Origin: Clostridium putrefaciens
Lineage (GTDB): Bacteria > Bacillota > Clostridia > Clostridiales > Clostridiaceae
Reading direction: 5' to 3'
Length of the DNA: 64,000 nucleotides
Assembly: GCF_900461105.1 (NCBI RefSeq)
Contig: NZ_UFWZ01000001.1
Coordinates: 558,001-622,000 of the forward strand
The stretch's first letter is position 1; every line of letters starts with the position of its first letter. The notes beneath the pieces were generated by a model. That model was not told the origin of the DNA, did not search any database, and worked only from the letters and a program-made list of their open reading frames with translations. The position numbers and the translations under genes were made by a program. Shown here piece after piece: positions 1-8,519 of the stretch.

Positions 1-29
1 AACTAGTTAGTGTAGGTATGAAAATATTG

Positions 30-35
30 TATAAT
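30..35 (+). promoter_or_regulatory. Possible -10 element before first gene
   Basis: A TATAAT hexamer lies about 50 bases before the start codon at 87. No convincing -35 element is seen at the expected distance, so this is a weak promoter call. Confidence 0.3.
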
Positions 36-86
36 ATAAGTATACCTTAGCAATAGGTAGGTAATTAAATTATTGGGGGTTTTAGT

Positions 87-1049
87 ATGTTAAAGGGAAA
101 ATTAATGAAGATGGCAAATGAACTTAAATTGGGTAAAGGAAAAGATTTCGTTAAGAACAGAAAGAAAGCGATTTGTGCAGGAGGCTTAGGAATCCTATTA
201 CTTGCAGGGATAGGTTTTGGGGTATCCTCATTAGTTAATGCTGAGACTGCAAAAACTAAAGTATCCGTATCCTCAGGGATAGCTAGTACATATGAAACTA
301 CAGAGAATGATGAAGAAGTTGGTACAACCCAAGATAAAAAAGAAAATAGTAAAGAAGAGATTACAAAGGGGTCTTCTACTGATAGTGAAACTGTCAGCAA
401 AGAAACAGGTACTGAACAAGCTACAGATAAAGTTGAAACTACTGGTAGTGAAACTATTAGTAAAGAATCAGCTACTGAGCAAGCTACTGATAAAGCTAGT
501 ACTCCTCAAGGTACTAGTACAGATAGTATAGCTAGTACAGAGAATACTTCAAAAGGTTCTAGTACGCCTAGTACTCCTAGTACTCCTAGTACTTCTCAAG
601 GTTCTAGCACAGCTAGTAAGCCTAGTACTCCAAGTAAACCTAGTACTCCTAGTACTTCTGAAACCCCTTCATCAGGGGTATCTACTCCATCGCATAGTCA
701 TAGTTGGTCACCTGTTACTTCAGTAGTTAATCATGAGGCATCAGGTCATTGGGAAGACGTTGTAGTTAAGGCAGCTTGGTCTGAGGAGATTCCTACATAC
801 AAGAACCAGGAAATATGTGTATGTAATGGTTGTGGTAGTGATATTACTGGAAATACTACTCAGCATAATAAAAACCATGCTTTAAACGATGAGCGTGGAG
901 GGTGGCACACTGAGTGGAAAAAAATTCAAGTTGGTACAAAGACAGTAAATCACCCAGCAGTTTATGATAAGAAATGGGTAGTAGATAAACAAGCTTGGAG
1001 TGAAACTGTAACAAATGGACATAAGTGTAGTTGTGGGTCAACAAAATAG
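87..1049 (+). CDS. Ser/Thr-rich surface protein with C-terminal Cys/His/Trp domain
   Basis: A 320-residue probable cell-surface protein. A basic N-terminus precedes one hydrophobic segment (about residues 31-50) that could be a signal or signal-anchor. Residues about 50-200 are low-complexity Ser/Thr/Pro/Lys, with many repeated S-T-P triplets, a typical extended and often glycosylated stalk. The last 110 residues form a compact domain rich in Trp and His, with GHWE, a CVCNGCG cluster, H-x3-H and a terminal CSCG, suggesting metal binding; related domains occur at the ends of Firmicute adhesins. No LPXTG motif is seen. The start is supported by GGGGG upstream of ATG. It sits upstream of a thioester adhesin, so a surface or mobile-element role is inferred. 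Exact function unknown. Confidence 0.75.
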   Translation: MLKGKLMKMANELKLGKGKDFVKNRKKAICAGGLGILLLAGIGFGVSSLVNAETAKTKVSVSSGIASTYETTENDEEVGTTQDKKENSKEEITKGSSTDSETVSKETGTEQATDKVETTGSETISKESATEQATDKASTPQGTSTDSIASTENTSKGSSTPSTPSTPSTSQGSSTASKPSTPSKPSTPSTSETPSSGVSTPSHSHSWSPVTSVVNHEASGHWEDVVVKAAWSEEIPTYKNQEICVCNGCGSDITGNTTQHNKNHALNDERGGWHTEWKKIQVGTKTVNHPAVYDKKWVVDKQAWSETVTNGHKCSCGSTK

Positions 1050-1067
1050 TATTAATTAACGCAAACA

Positions 1068-1096
1068 AAGAGTACTCTAATGGGTACTCTTTTTTA
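1068..1096 (+). terminator. Rho-independent terminator
   Basis: AAGAGTAC / GGTACTCT hairpin followed by six T residues, just after the first gene. Confidence 0.8.
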
Positions 1097-1259
1097 TATT
1101 CTCAATTATAACTGAATTCAAGATGGTAACAAGTGTAACATTAGAAGTTTTTAGTTTATGCGAAGGCTTCTTAGGGGGTACTTGATTCTTAAGCTTATTT
1201 TAGGTACGTTTATTAAAGATAGGTTAGTTTCAAGATTACCTTCTAATATTATTAAAAGT

Positions 1260-1283
1260 CATAGATAGTTCGAAATATCTATG
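1260..1283. repeat. 8-bp inverted repeat upstream of adhesin
   Basis: CATAGATA and TATCTATG separated by 8 bases, about 40 bases before the start at 1325. It could be an operator or a leader hairpin. Nothing else recognisable lies in the 1097-1324 gap. Confidence 0.4.
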
Positions 1284-1324
1284 GAAATGTATTAATCTAG
1301 AAAGAATAATAGGAGGTCAAAGGT

Positions 1325-4300
1325 ATGAAAAAAACTAAACGATTTTTAGGATTGCTCCTAGCTGGTGCATTGACATTAGCTAGTATTCCAGCACAGTGTG
1401 TTAGGGCAGATGTTATATCCCCAGGTGTAAAAGTATCCATTGAAGGTGGGGGTACTGTCACGTTAGATGATAAGGTATCTAAGCATGTGCTTAAAAATGG
1501 AGATGTATTTAAGGCAGATTACACTGAAGGATCAAAGTACTCAATTTCTTTAAGTGCAGATGATGGTAGTTCTATTCAAGGGGTAGCTATAGATGGAAAG
1601 AAAGATAACAATATTAAAATAGGAACTAAGACTGGAAAGTATGATTATGAAATAGCAAAAACTATATCAAATATATCTGTAACTTTTGAAAAAGGTTGCG
1701 ATCTTACCGTATCTGAGTACCTAGAAGGAAAGTATAACTCAGAGAGGGCAGTAAATTTTAGAAAAGCAGTAGTAGAAAAGAACAAGCTACAAGCTAAGGT
1801 TGATTCAGACTTCTTCCTTAAACAAGAGAATCTAAGTGCAATGGAAGACGTAGAAAATATAGGAGATTTAGTATCCTTAGTTAAATTATCTAAGAAAGAT
1901 TTAGCTATAGATCACACAAATGAGGTAGTAAGGTCGGTTGAAGCCCCACTATCCTATAGTTCTCCTTCTTCACCAGCAAGAAGTGGTAGAAGTAAGAGGT
2001 CATTATCCTCTACCCCACCTAAATTGGTAGTAACGTATCATGGGGAAATAACGGCTTATGCGAATGGTAAGTTCCTTTCTGCAGGAGATTCCTTTAGTAT
2101 TAATGGGAATACAGCTTTTTGTGCAGATAGATATCTTCCACATCCTAAGTCAGGAACTGTGGCAACTTCTTCATATATAGAAACAAACCCTAGTTTAAGA
2201 AAGATTTTATACTATGGATTTGGTGGACCTGGACAAGTATCAGGTTGGGATGCAAATGCCCTAAGAATTGCAACAGCTCGTGCACTTTCTCATGAAAGAC
2301 ATGGTAATGGAGGTGTAATTGGTGGTAGATTATATAGCCAAGTAACTAGTATGGCAGAACCTCCAGCAGGGTTTAATGCAATCCTTGTTCAAATAGGAAG
2401 TCCTTATCAAGACTTAATGTTTTGGGAGTATGCAAAGAAAGGTTCATTACAAATATCTAAATCATCTGATAATCCGACTTTATCTGATGGTAATGATTAC
2501 TATTCAGTAGTAGGAGCTGAGTATGGGGTATTCTCTAATGCGGATGCTTCAGGGCAGGTTGCTACACTTACTATAGAAGGTAATGCGTGGTCTCAGGTAA
2601 TTGAATTAGATGCAGGAACTTATTACTTAAAAGAGCTTAAGGCTCCAAAAGGTTATGCCTTAGATGATGTTATATACCCTTTGACAGTGAATGCAGGGTC
2701 TAGGACAGAAGAAAGTTTTACGGATAAACCTCAATCTGACCCAGTTTTCCTTTTATTAAAGAAAGTAGATTCGTCTACGGGAACTGGTACACCTCAGGGT
2801 GGTGGTTCTTTGGCTGATGCCCAGTTTACGTTTAAGTTTTATGCAGGGGCGTACTCTGATGGGGTTAATCCAGCTGATTCGGGAGTTTCTCCTTCTAGGA
2901 CGTGGGTTATGAAGACTGATAGTGATGGGTTTATTCGTTTAGGGGATAGCTTTAAGGTATCAGGAGATGATTTTTACTATCATCGTGCAACTGATCCTAC
3001 CCTACCACTTGGAACTCTAACAATGCAAGAGACTAAGGCTCCGATAGGTTACAAATTAAACACTGAGTTGTTTGTAAGAAGAATAACTCCAAATGGTTTA
3101 GGTGATGAGGTTCATACCTATCTAGAACCAACAATAAAAGAAGAAACTTTAGATTTTACTATAACAAAGGTACAGAGTGGTACTTCAACGGTACTTCCAA
3201 ATGTAAAGTTCAATCATACTAAACCTAATGGCTCTGTTGATGAGTTAACAACTGGACCAGATGGTAAGATAACAATGAAAGGTTTAACTCAAGGAACTCA
3301 TAGAATAGTAGAAACAAAAGCAATTGCAGGATTTGAAATGAATACTAATGAATTTGTTTTTGAGGTTACATCTTCAAATACAATATCTGTTGTAACAAAT
3401 ACAGTTAATAGGGGTATGAGTTACTCAGAATCTAAAGGAAATGGTTTATTAACAGTAGAAAATAAACTAAGTTCTTTCAAATTAAGTATAGTAAAGGTAA
3501 GTAGTAAGAACAAACCTTTAAAAGGTGCAGAATTCACTTTATACTCTGATAGAGGATGTACAAATGAGATAAGTAAATCTATATCAGATGGTAGTGGAGA
3601 GTTATCATTTACTGGTTTGACAATAGGTACTAATTACTTCTTCAAAGAAACAAAAGCACCAGCGGGTTATAGAATACCTGTAGATGTTAATGGAAATGTT
3701 CATGTGTACGAGATAACAACGTCCTCAACTCCTTCTCAAGGGGTATTTAATTTTAAAGTAGATGGAACTGATTATAATGCTAGTTCAACTAGTGGAGATG
3801 TAAGTCTAGGGGGTAATGCAGAATCTAGAGTAATCAATATTAAAGTTGTTAACTCTATAATGATGAAACTTCCTTCAACGGGTTCAAATATGATGTTACC
3901 GATACTAGCAGCAGGTATGTCTTTAATGTTTGTTGCATTTACTCTAGGTAAGAGATTAAGAAAGCAAAACAAGAAAGAGAATACAAAGGGGGGTACTATT
4001 GTGGTAAGACGTAAGTTAATAAAATATATAGTGGCTTGTACTATAGTAACAGGGGTACTAGTAACTAGTATATCACCAAGCTTAATAGCCCATGCAAAAG
4101 GAACTACTGGAACGGGTGTGGTAGCTAAAGATGTTAAGAATTTAGCAGGAAAAGCAACACCAAGGGGTATAGCAAACTTCGGAAGAGGTAGTGCATCAAT
4201 ATCTATAACAGGTAATACTACTAAACAAACATTGATTGGAAAGGTTTTTAATATCTATAAACTATTTAATGCGGAGAACTCTGCAGGTTTAGAGTCAATA

Positions 4301-4735
4301 AACTATACATTAAACCCAGAATTCGCTCCAGCGTTAAAGAACGTAGTGGGTGTGAAGTTAGGTAAAAAGCCAGCTATCGTTACAGAATATGAAATAATAG
4401 ACTACATTCAATCCCTTAACAAGAACAAAGTAGAGGGTGCTAAGGCAGCTCAAGCTTTAGAAGGTAGATATAGTGATTTTAGATATTTCATTGAAGAATT
4501 AAGAAATGAATTAGTTAAATTAAACGTAAAGTCTGATGTTGTGTCAGTAACAGAAGTAAAAGCAAATAATGGAATAGATTTAACTGGATTAGATTTCGGT
4601 TATTATGTAGTTGATGAGGTGTTCAATGTATCAGGAACTCACTCAGCAGGTTCTCTATGCATGGTGAATACTGCTAATCCGACTGCATCAATTCAAGTAA
4701 AATCAGATAAGCACAAGGAACCCAGGGTAGAATAA
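1325..4735 (+). CDS. Thioester-domain SpaA-type LPXTG adhesin, read in frame into a pilin-like protein
   Basis: A 1136-residue open frame that looks like two genes. Residues 1-29 are a signal peptide. A thioester-type domain follows, with Cys266 (FCADRY) and Gln362 (YQDLM) as candidate thioester residues, as in adhesins that bind host amines covalently. Three to four SpaA/Cna-B-like beta domains follow; repeated ETKA and KELKAP strands suggest intramolecular isopeptide pilin folds. LPSTG at 849-853, a hydrophobic segment and a basic tail form a canonical sortase anchor. The frame has no stop after the anchor and continues through GTG 4001 into a second signal peptide. A strong AGGAGG site supports the start at 1325. 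Either the two genes have fused, or a G6 tract controls the fusion. Adhesin identity is confident; the fused product is doubtful. Confidence 0.8.
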   Translation: MKKTKRFLGLLLAGALTLASIPAQCVRADVISPGVKVSIEGGGTVTLDDKVSKHVLKNGDVFKADYTEGSKYSISLSADDGSSIQGVAIDGKKDNNIKIGTKTGKYDYEIAKTISNISVTFEKGCDLTVSEYLEGKYNSERAVNFRKAVVEKNKLQAKVDSDFFLKQENLSAMEDVENIGDLVSLVKLSKKDLAIDHTNEVVRSVEAPLSYSSPSSPARSGRSKRSLSSTPPKLVVTYHGEITAYANGKFLSAGDSFSINGNTAFCADRYLPHPKSGTVATSSYIETNPSLRKILYYGFGGPGQVSGWDANALRIATARALSHERHGNGGVIGGRLYSQVTSMAEPPAGFNAILVQIGSPYQDLMFWEYAKKGSLQISKSSDNPTLSDGNDYYSVVGAEYGVFSNADASGQVATLTIEGNAWSQVIELDAGTYYLKELKAPKGYALDDVIYPLTVNAGSRTEESFTDKPQSDPVFLLLKKVDSSTGTGTPQGGGSLADAQFTFKFYAGAYSDGVNPADSGVSPSRTWVMKTDSDGFIRLGDSFKVSGDDFYYHRATDPTLPLGTLTMQETKAPIGYKLNTELFVRRITPNGLGDEVHTYLEPTIKEETLDFTITKVQSGTSTVLPNVKFNHTKPNGSVDELTTGPDGKITMKGLTQGTHRIVETKAIAGFEMNTNEFVFEVTSSNTISVVTNTVNRGMSYSESKGNGLLTVENKLSSFKLSIVKVSSKNKPLKGAEFTLYSDRGCTNEISKSISDGSGELSFTGLTIGTNYFFKETKAPAGYRIPVDVNGNVHVYEITTSSTPSQGVFNFKVDGTDYNASSTSGDVSLGGNAESRVINIKVVNSIMMKLPSTGSNMMLPILAAGMSLMFVAFTLGKRLRKQNKKENTKGGTIVVRRKLIKYIVACTIVTGVLVTSISPSLIAHAKGTTGTGVVAKDVKNLAGKATPRGIANFGRGSASISITGNTTKQTLIGKVFNIYKLFNAENSAGLESINYTLNPEFAPALKNVVGVKLGKKPAIVTEYEIIDYIQSLNKNKVEGAKAAQALEGRYSDFRYFIEELRNELVKLNVKSDVVSVTEVKANNGIDLTGLDFGYYVVDEVFNVSGTHSAGSLCMVNTANPTASIQVKSDKHKEPRVE
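4001..4735 (+). CDS. Truncated pilin-like protein (possible independent start inside the preceding frame)
   Basis: From GTG 4001, preceded by AAAGGGGGG at a suitable distance, 244 residues encode a fresh signal peptide (basic MVRRKLIKY, hydrophobic core, ending AHA) and an N-terminal pilin domain. Its strands FNIYKLFN and GYYVVDE are typical of SpaA/FimA-like major pilins. It ends at TAA inside a 36-bp direct repeat, without the later pilin domains or an LPXTG anchor, so it is probably truncated and cannot be sortase-polymerised. The sortase cleavage site of the upstream protein lies before it, so translation from this GTG makes better biological sense than a 1136-residue fusion. The start is inferred from the ribosome binding site and signal peptide only. 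Confidence 0.5.
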   Translation: MVRRKLIKYIVACTIVTGVLVTSISPSLIAHAKGTTGTGVVAKDVKNLAGKATPRGIANFGRGSASISITGNTTKQTLIGKVFNIYKLFNAENSAGLESINYTLNPEFAPALKNVVGVKLGKKPAIVTEYEIIDYIQSLNKNKVEGAKAAQALEGRYSDFRYFIEELRNELVKLNVKSDVVSVTEVKANNGIDLTGLDFGYYVVDEVFNVSGTHSAGSLCMVNTANPTASIQVKSDKHKEPRVE

Positions 4736-4749
4736 AATGGAAAATTGCG
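4714..4749 (+). repeat. 36-bp direct repeat, copy 1
   Basis: Begins CAAGGAACCCAGGGTAG and contains the stop codon of the pilin-like frame. A copy with one mismatch lies at 5451-5486. The two copies bracket decayed membrane-protein sequence and a small minus-strand gene. Confidence 0.9.
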
Positions 4750-4778
4750 TTTGAAAATGGGTAGAGGAAATTAAATAT

Positions 4779-5031
4779 GGAATAACTTATACGTATGGTG
4801 GGAAAAAAGGTTTCTATGGAGTTTTATTTGGACCATTATTAAATTTTTGTTTATCAGTTATAGCTTTTTTTATTTCTTATATTGATAAACAAAGTAAAAC
4901 TTATTGGTATATCATTTCATTAACTTCAAGTATTAGCCGTTTTTTTTAATTGCGGACTAATTTTATTTATGTCATTGTTTAATAAGAACGTGATTTTACT
5001 AAATGATACAGGAATAAAATCTTCTTCGTAA
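4779..5031 (+). pseudogene. Decayed membrane-protein fragment (possibly M50-like)
   Basis: Reading from 4779 gives YGGKKGFYGVLFGPLLNF and a hydrophobic stretch, then a stop in a run of eight T (4940-4947). Removing one T restores the frame to CGLILFMSLFNKNV and a stop at 5031. The GxYGxLFGPLxNF pattern resembles membrane segments of M50-type proteins, but the match is weak. No good start codon is seen. The rest of the 4736-5131 gap holds a second, more degenerate trace of the same pattern near 5068-5120. Confidence 0.4.
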
Positions 5032-5131
5032 ATACTTTTCAGTTATTAACCGTAGGCTTGTCATTGACAATGAGGGTGCATATGGTATGCTATTCACTCT
5101 TAGGTCCACTATATAACTTCAAATGATTCGT

Positions 5132-5431
5132 CTATATCGCCTTAATTATAGAGAATATTATAACTGTTACACCAACTAGTATAACTACCATATTAGCTAT
5201 TTTTCCGATAACAGAACCTTCTTTATAGTCTAAATTCACATCGTTTCTTCCTATAAGTACAGTATTAATTAAAAATCCTCTTATTCCTATTATTATAAAT
5301 AATACTCCAAGTAGTATGCTTATTATTGTTTGATTTCCTGTTAAAGGTTTTATTAGTATACTTGAAAAAATCATTATTATTAAAATCCAAGTTAATATTT
5401 TTAATTTTTGCTCTAGATTTCTATTTTTCAT
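5132..5431 (-). CDS. Small three-TM membrane protein
   Basis: A 99-residue protein of unknown function. Three hydrophobic segments are visible (about residues 13-29, 35-53 and 78-97), separated by short polar loops including a charged NDVNLDYKEG loop. The start has an excellent AAAGGAG site seven bases upstream. It is alone on the minus strand, lies inside the segment bracketed by the 36-bp direct repeats, and opposes its neighbours. I do not recognise a family. Confidence 0.6.
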   Translation of the reverse strand: MKNRNLEQKLKILTWILIIMIFSSILIKPLTGNQTIISILLGVLFIIIGIRGFLINTVLIGRNDVNLDYKEGSVIGKIANMVVILVGVTVIIFSIIKAI

Positions 5432-5450
5432 AAATGATCTCCTTTATTTG

Positions 5451-5486
5451 CAAGGAACCCAGGGTAGAATAAAATGGAAAACTGCG
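5451..5486 (+). repeat. 36-bp direct repeat, copy 2
   Basis: Matches 4714-4749 with one mismatch (AAAACTGCG versus AAAATTGCG). It lies just upstream of the ribosome binding site of the minus-strand gene 5132-5431. No coding sequence is evident between here and 5685. Confidence 0.9.
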
Positions 5487-5684
5487 CTTAAACGGATATA
5501 TTAATCATACTTCATATAAATATAAGTTTCAACTTAAATTTGTTGCGTTTGAACTTGGCTTAGGTAATGAAAAGTAAAATTAAATAGTTGCCCACTTTTA
5601 CTTGACTCAAACTATGTTTTATGACTTATGGTAAGCATTGGAATCTTGTGCTACAATTTAAAGTAGTAATAGGGGGTAAATTCA

Positions 5685-5876
5685 ATGAGAATTTGTAAAC
5701 ATTGTGAATGTGAAATGATAGAGGGATTTGATGTTAAAGTAGAGGGAGCAGGATATGGCATTAAAATATCTAATGGTACTGGTATCTTTTCAAAGCGGTT
5801 AGAAAAGCCTAAAGTTGCAATATGCCCTAAATGTGGTGAAATTTCTTTGTATATCAGAAATGTAGACAAAATATAA
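5685..5876 (+). CDS. Small zinc-ribbon protein
   Basis: A 63-residue protein with CKHC near the N-terminus (with CEC just after) and CPKC near the C-terminus. The paired CxxC knuckles make a zinc ribbon, usual in small nucleic-acid-binding or accessory proteins. AGGGGG precedes the ATG. It is 40 bases before the next gene on the same strand, so the two may be co-transcribed. Function unknown. Confidence 0.65.
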   Translation: MRICKHCECEMIEGFDVKVEGAGYGIKISNGTGIFSKRLEKPKVAICPKCGEISLYIRNVDKI

Positions 5877-5916
5877 AAAGTCGTGAATAACGAGAAAAAG
5901 GTGGAGGGGTTTTACA

Positions 5917-7176
5917 ATGAAAACTATTTTCAAAAAAACAAGTGAGTATTTCTATAAATCGCCTATTTTAACCACGCTAATGTTTAGCTTTATAGGATCC
6001 TTTTTCCTTGGAATAATACTATGGATTATTGGCATAATTAAGGATTCATCGAACTTCTATTATTCAGATATATTTAAGGTGCAGTTATTGATTTTCATAT
6101 TTATGTTAGTTATAGTTTTAACTATTGAAAATATGGTTTTTCTTTTTATAAAACCTAAAACAGAGGAAGAAGAAAAAGCAATAAAGAGGTGGGAAGTTGT
6201 AGCAATGGTTATTGGGGCAGCATTTTCATTTTTGTGTATAGCACTTACAAACATTGTTTTTTATGATTGGAATATGCAATTGTATAACAATGAAATGCAT
6301 ACTCCTATTTCAACAAAAACATTTTTGACTGTGGGTGTTATTGTTTTAGTAGCTGCTGTTGGATATATCATTCTTAGATTTTTTCCTATTACAAAATTAC
6401 CTCCACTTTTTGCAGTGTTTTGTATATCTGCACTATACCTTGGTATGGCGGAGTGTATTCTGTGGTGTGTTCAAATATTTAATATATCAGATACAAATAT
6501 GGTTTTACTATGTTTGTTTCCATTTAACGGTATTCTCATTGCTATAAGAACAATAAGAGATGTTGTGTATAAAAAAACTTATGAAAGCAAAAATACCTCT
6601 CACAAATTGAGGCATATTGTGATGTTACTAAATAATGCATCTAACTGGCCATGGATTGCTTTTATTACTGCAATCCCCTTGCTTGGCATTATAGTTGCAG
6701 TATTGATTTTATTTGGTCAGGAGCCTGACAGCCTTATAAAGGCTTGGACACAAACCGCTAATTGGAATATGTCACAAAAGATTGCACCACAAAATATTAT
6801 TAGAGATGAACATTATTTATGTACAGTTGCAGCAGGGGGACATGGAACAATTGTAAAACCCCTACGCACTGGGAAACGACATGGTCATAGAGTCATTGTA
6901 AATAGGCAATTGTGCATTGCTAATGCTTTTGAACAGCTTCTTCAAGAGCGTACACCAAACTTTCACCATTTTGTCAGGGCTACTTATGATAAGATTGGAT
7001 ATCCAATAGCAAGACATATACAGTCTCCATATGTTGCTGATGCCATATATTTTATAATGAAACCGCTAGAATGGATATTTATTTTTTCTCTATATCTATT
7101 TGATACAAAACCAGAAAATCGCATAGCAGTTCAATATCCCCATTCAGCTCCACCAATATTTTATAATGTAAAATAA
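5917..7176 (+). CDS. Multi-TM protein with conserved C-terminal domain (DUF6688-like)
   Basis: A 419-residue integral membrane protein. The N-terminal 290 residues hold about seven hydrophobic segments. The C-terminal 125 residues form a soluble, His/Arg-rich conserved block including CTVAAGGHGTIVKP, GKRHGHR, VNRQLCIANAFEQ and IARHIQSP. I recall this block as the hallmark of DUF6688, a family without assigned function. GGAGGGG precedes the ATG. It follows the zinc-ribbon gene and is closed by a terminator. The family name is from memory; membrane location is clear. Confidence 0.7.
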   Translation: MKTIFKKTSEYFYKSPILTTLMFSFIGSFFLGIILWIIGIIKDSSNFYYSDIFKVQLLIFIFMLVIVLTIENMVFLFIKPKTEEEEKAIKRWEVVAMVIGAAFSFLCIALTNIVFYDWNMQLYNNEMHTPISTKTFLTVGVIVLVAAVGYIILRFFPITKLPPLFAVFCISALYLGMAECILWCVQIFNISDTNMVLLCLFPFNGILIAIRTIRDVVYKKTYESKNTSHKLRHIVMLLNNASNWPWIAFITAIPLLGIIVAVLILFGQEPDSLIKAWTQTANWNMSQKIAPQNIIRDEHYLCTVAAGGHGTIVKPLRTGKRHGHRVIVNRQLCIANAFEQLLQERTPNFHHFVRATYDKIGYPIARHIQSPYVADAIYFIMKPLEWIFIFSLYLFDTKPENRIAVQYPHSAPPIFYNVK

Positions 7177-7195
7177 GAACTCTACTATAAATTTC

Positions 7196-7216
7196 AAAGC
7201 CTGGGGGGGCTTTTTT
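7196..7216 (+). terminator. Rho-independent terminator
   Basis: AAAGCC / GGCTTT hairpin with a G-rich loop and a T run, 20 bases after the gene ending at 7176. Confidence 0.75.
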
Positions 7217-7279
7217 ACAAAGGTAATATTCCAATTTTTATGAGTAAGAATAAAAAGATTGGTTAAACTAATCTACATA

Positions 7280-7369
7280 GGATATGACGTAGAGTATTAT
7301 AAAGAAGAAAGATTATTAGAAGAGAAATGTATCATGGGAACAGTTAGTGTAAATATAGAGCTTAGTTAA
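7280..7369 (+). pseudogene. Possible C-terminal remnant of a lost gene
   Basis: An open frame without a start reads GYDVEYYKEERLLEE and continues to a stop at 7369. Codon use looks protein-like but it is only 29 codons. It may be the tail of a deleted gene. The remainder of the 7177-7492 gap holds a terminator and the manA control region. Confidence 0.25.
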
Positions 7370-7389
7370 TTATAATCAACGGCACAACT

Positions 7390-7446
7390 TTTCCTATTAT
7401 AGAGGAAAAATTGTACCTTTGATTATGTTTAAAGTAAAGATATGAT
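7390..7446 (+). promoter_or_regulatory. manA control region: TTTCCT-N7-AGGAAAAA element and -10
   Basis: TTTCCT (7390-7395) and AGGAAAAA (7403-7410) form an inverted repeat inside a longer imperfect hairpin. Exactly 30 bases later is a TATGAT -10 element. The same inverted repeat, spacing and intervening TATGTTTA-x-AGTAAA block recur before the PTS gene at 10494-10550, so this is a likely binding site for the PRD regulator encoded between them. Confidence 0.6.
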
Positions 7447-7492
7447 AAAATAAGGTATAAGTATAATCAAAAAAAATTCATGAGGTGAAGAT

Positions 7493-8428
7493 ATGTATCC
7501 AATAAGATTTGAAAATTTATATTATGATAAGATTTGGGGCGGAAGAGACTTTGAAGACTTTAGGTGTAATTTGCCAAAGGGAAATATAGGAGAGAGCTGG
7601 GATGTAGCTTGTCATAAAAATGGCATGAGTATCGTAGCTAATGGGTCACTTAAAAGAAAACGTTTTGACGAAATTGTGAAAGAATATGGTCATTCTTTAG
7701 TTGGCACAGATGTTAGTACAGAAAAATTCCCTCTATTACTTAAGTTAATAAATTCAGAGGAAAACTTATCTGTTCAGGTTCATCCAGGTGATGAGTATGC
7801 TAAAAAATATGAAAATGAGTATGGAAAAACAGAAGCTTGGTATGTAATAGATGCAAAACCTGGTGCAAAATTAATTATTGGAACTAAAGATTGTTCTAAA
7901 GAAGAATTTGAAAATGCAATTAAAGAAGGTAAATGTGAGGAATATCTAAATATTATTGAAGTTAAAAAAGGTGATAGTTTTCTTATTAATAGTGGATTAG
8001 TTCACGCTATAGGTGGAGGGTTAACAATTGCAGAAATACAACAAAATTCGGATATTACTTATAGAGTATATGATTATGGTAGAAAGAGAGAGCTTCATGT
8101 TGATCAGTCATTACAAGTAATAAATTTTGATTTAAAAGCAATAAATTGTTCTGAAAATGTCCTAGAAGACTTTGAAGGGTTTTCTAAAGTATTATTATGT
8201 GAGAATGAATATTTTGGAATGGAAAAGTATAATATAAAAAAAGAATTAAATGATGAAAGTGACGAGAAAAAGTTTTTCATTATAACTTGTGTAGAAGGTA
8301 ATGGAGAAATTATATTCAAAAATTCAGAAGAGAAAATTAAAAAAGGCGATAGCTATTTAATTCCAGCTACTTTAGGTAAATATTCTATAAAAGGGGAACT
8401 TGAAATTATAAAAAGCTATCCAAATTAA
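7493..8428 (+). CDS. manA: Mannose-6-phosphate isomerase, class I
   Basis: Cytoplasmic zinc enzyme interconverting mannose-6-phosphate and fructose-6-phosphate. The 311-residue length fits the short Firmicute class I form. Characteristic motifs are visible: WGG near the N-terminus, SVQVHPGDEYA and TEAWYV (metal-binding Gln, His and Glu), and GLVHAIGGG followed by EIQQNSD. AGGTGA precedes the ATG. It begins a sugar-uptake module with a PRD regulator and an EIIBC/EIIA phosphotransferase. The isomerase would feed incoming mannose-6-phosphate into glycolysis, which suggests that the PTS handles mannose as well as or instead of fructose. Its promoter shares its architecture with that of the PTS operon. 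Confidence 0.93.
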   Translation: MYPIRFENLYYDKIWGGRDFEDFRCNLPKGNIGESWDVACHKNGMSIVANGSLKRKRFDEIVKEYGHSLVGTDVSTEKFPLLLKLINSEENLSVQVHPGDEYAKKYENEYGKTEAWYVIDAKPGAKLIIGTKDCSKEEFENAIKEGKCEEYLNIIEVKKGDSFLINSGLVHAIGGGLTIAEIQQNSDITYRVYDYGRKRELHVDQSLQVINFDLKAINCSENVLEDFEGFSKVLLCENEYFGMEKYNIKKELNDESDEKKFFIITCVEGNGEIIFKNSEEKIKKGDSYLIPATLGKYSIKGELEIIKSYPN

Positions 8429-8519
8429 ATTTTGAAACTTCATTATTAAGTAATGGTTAATATATTAAGTATTTAGTTGGTAGTTCACTTAAATATAATA
8501 ATACAAAGGTGATTTAGAA

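Noticed and set aside
1325-4735. A single natural 1136-residue fusion protein
   Set aside because: A second signal peptide and ribosome binding site follow the sortase anchor, so two products are more plausible; kept only as an open frame.
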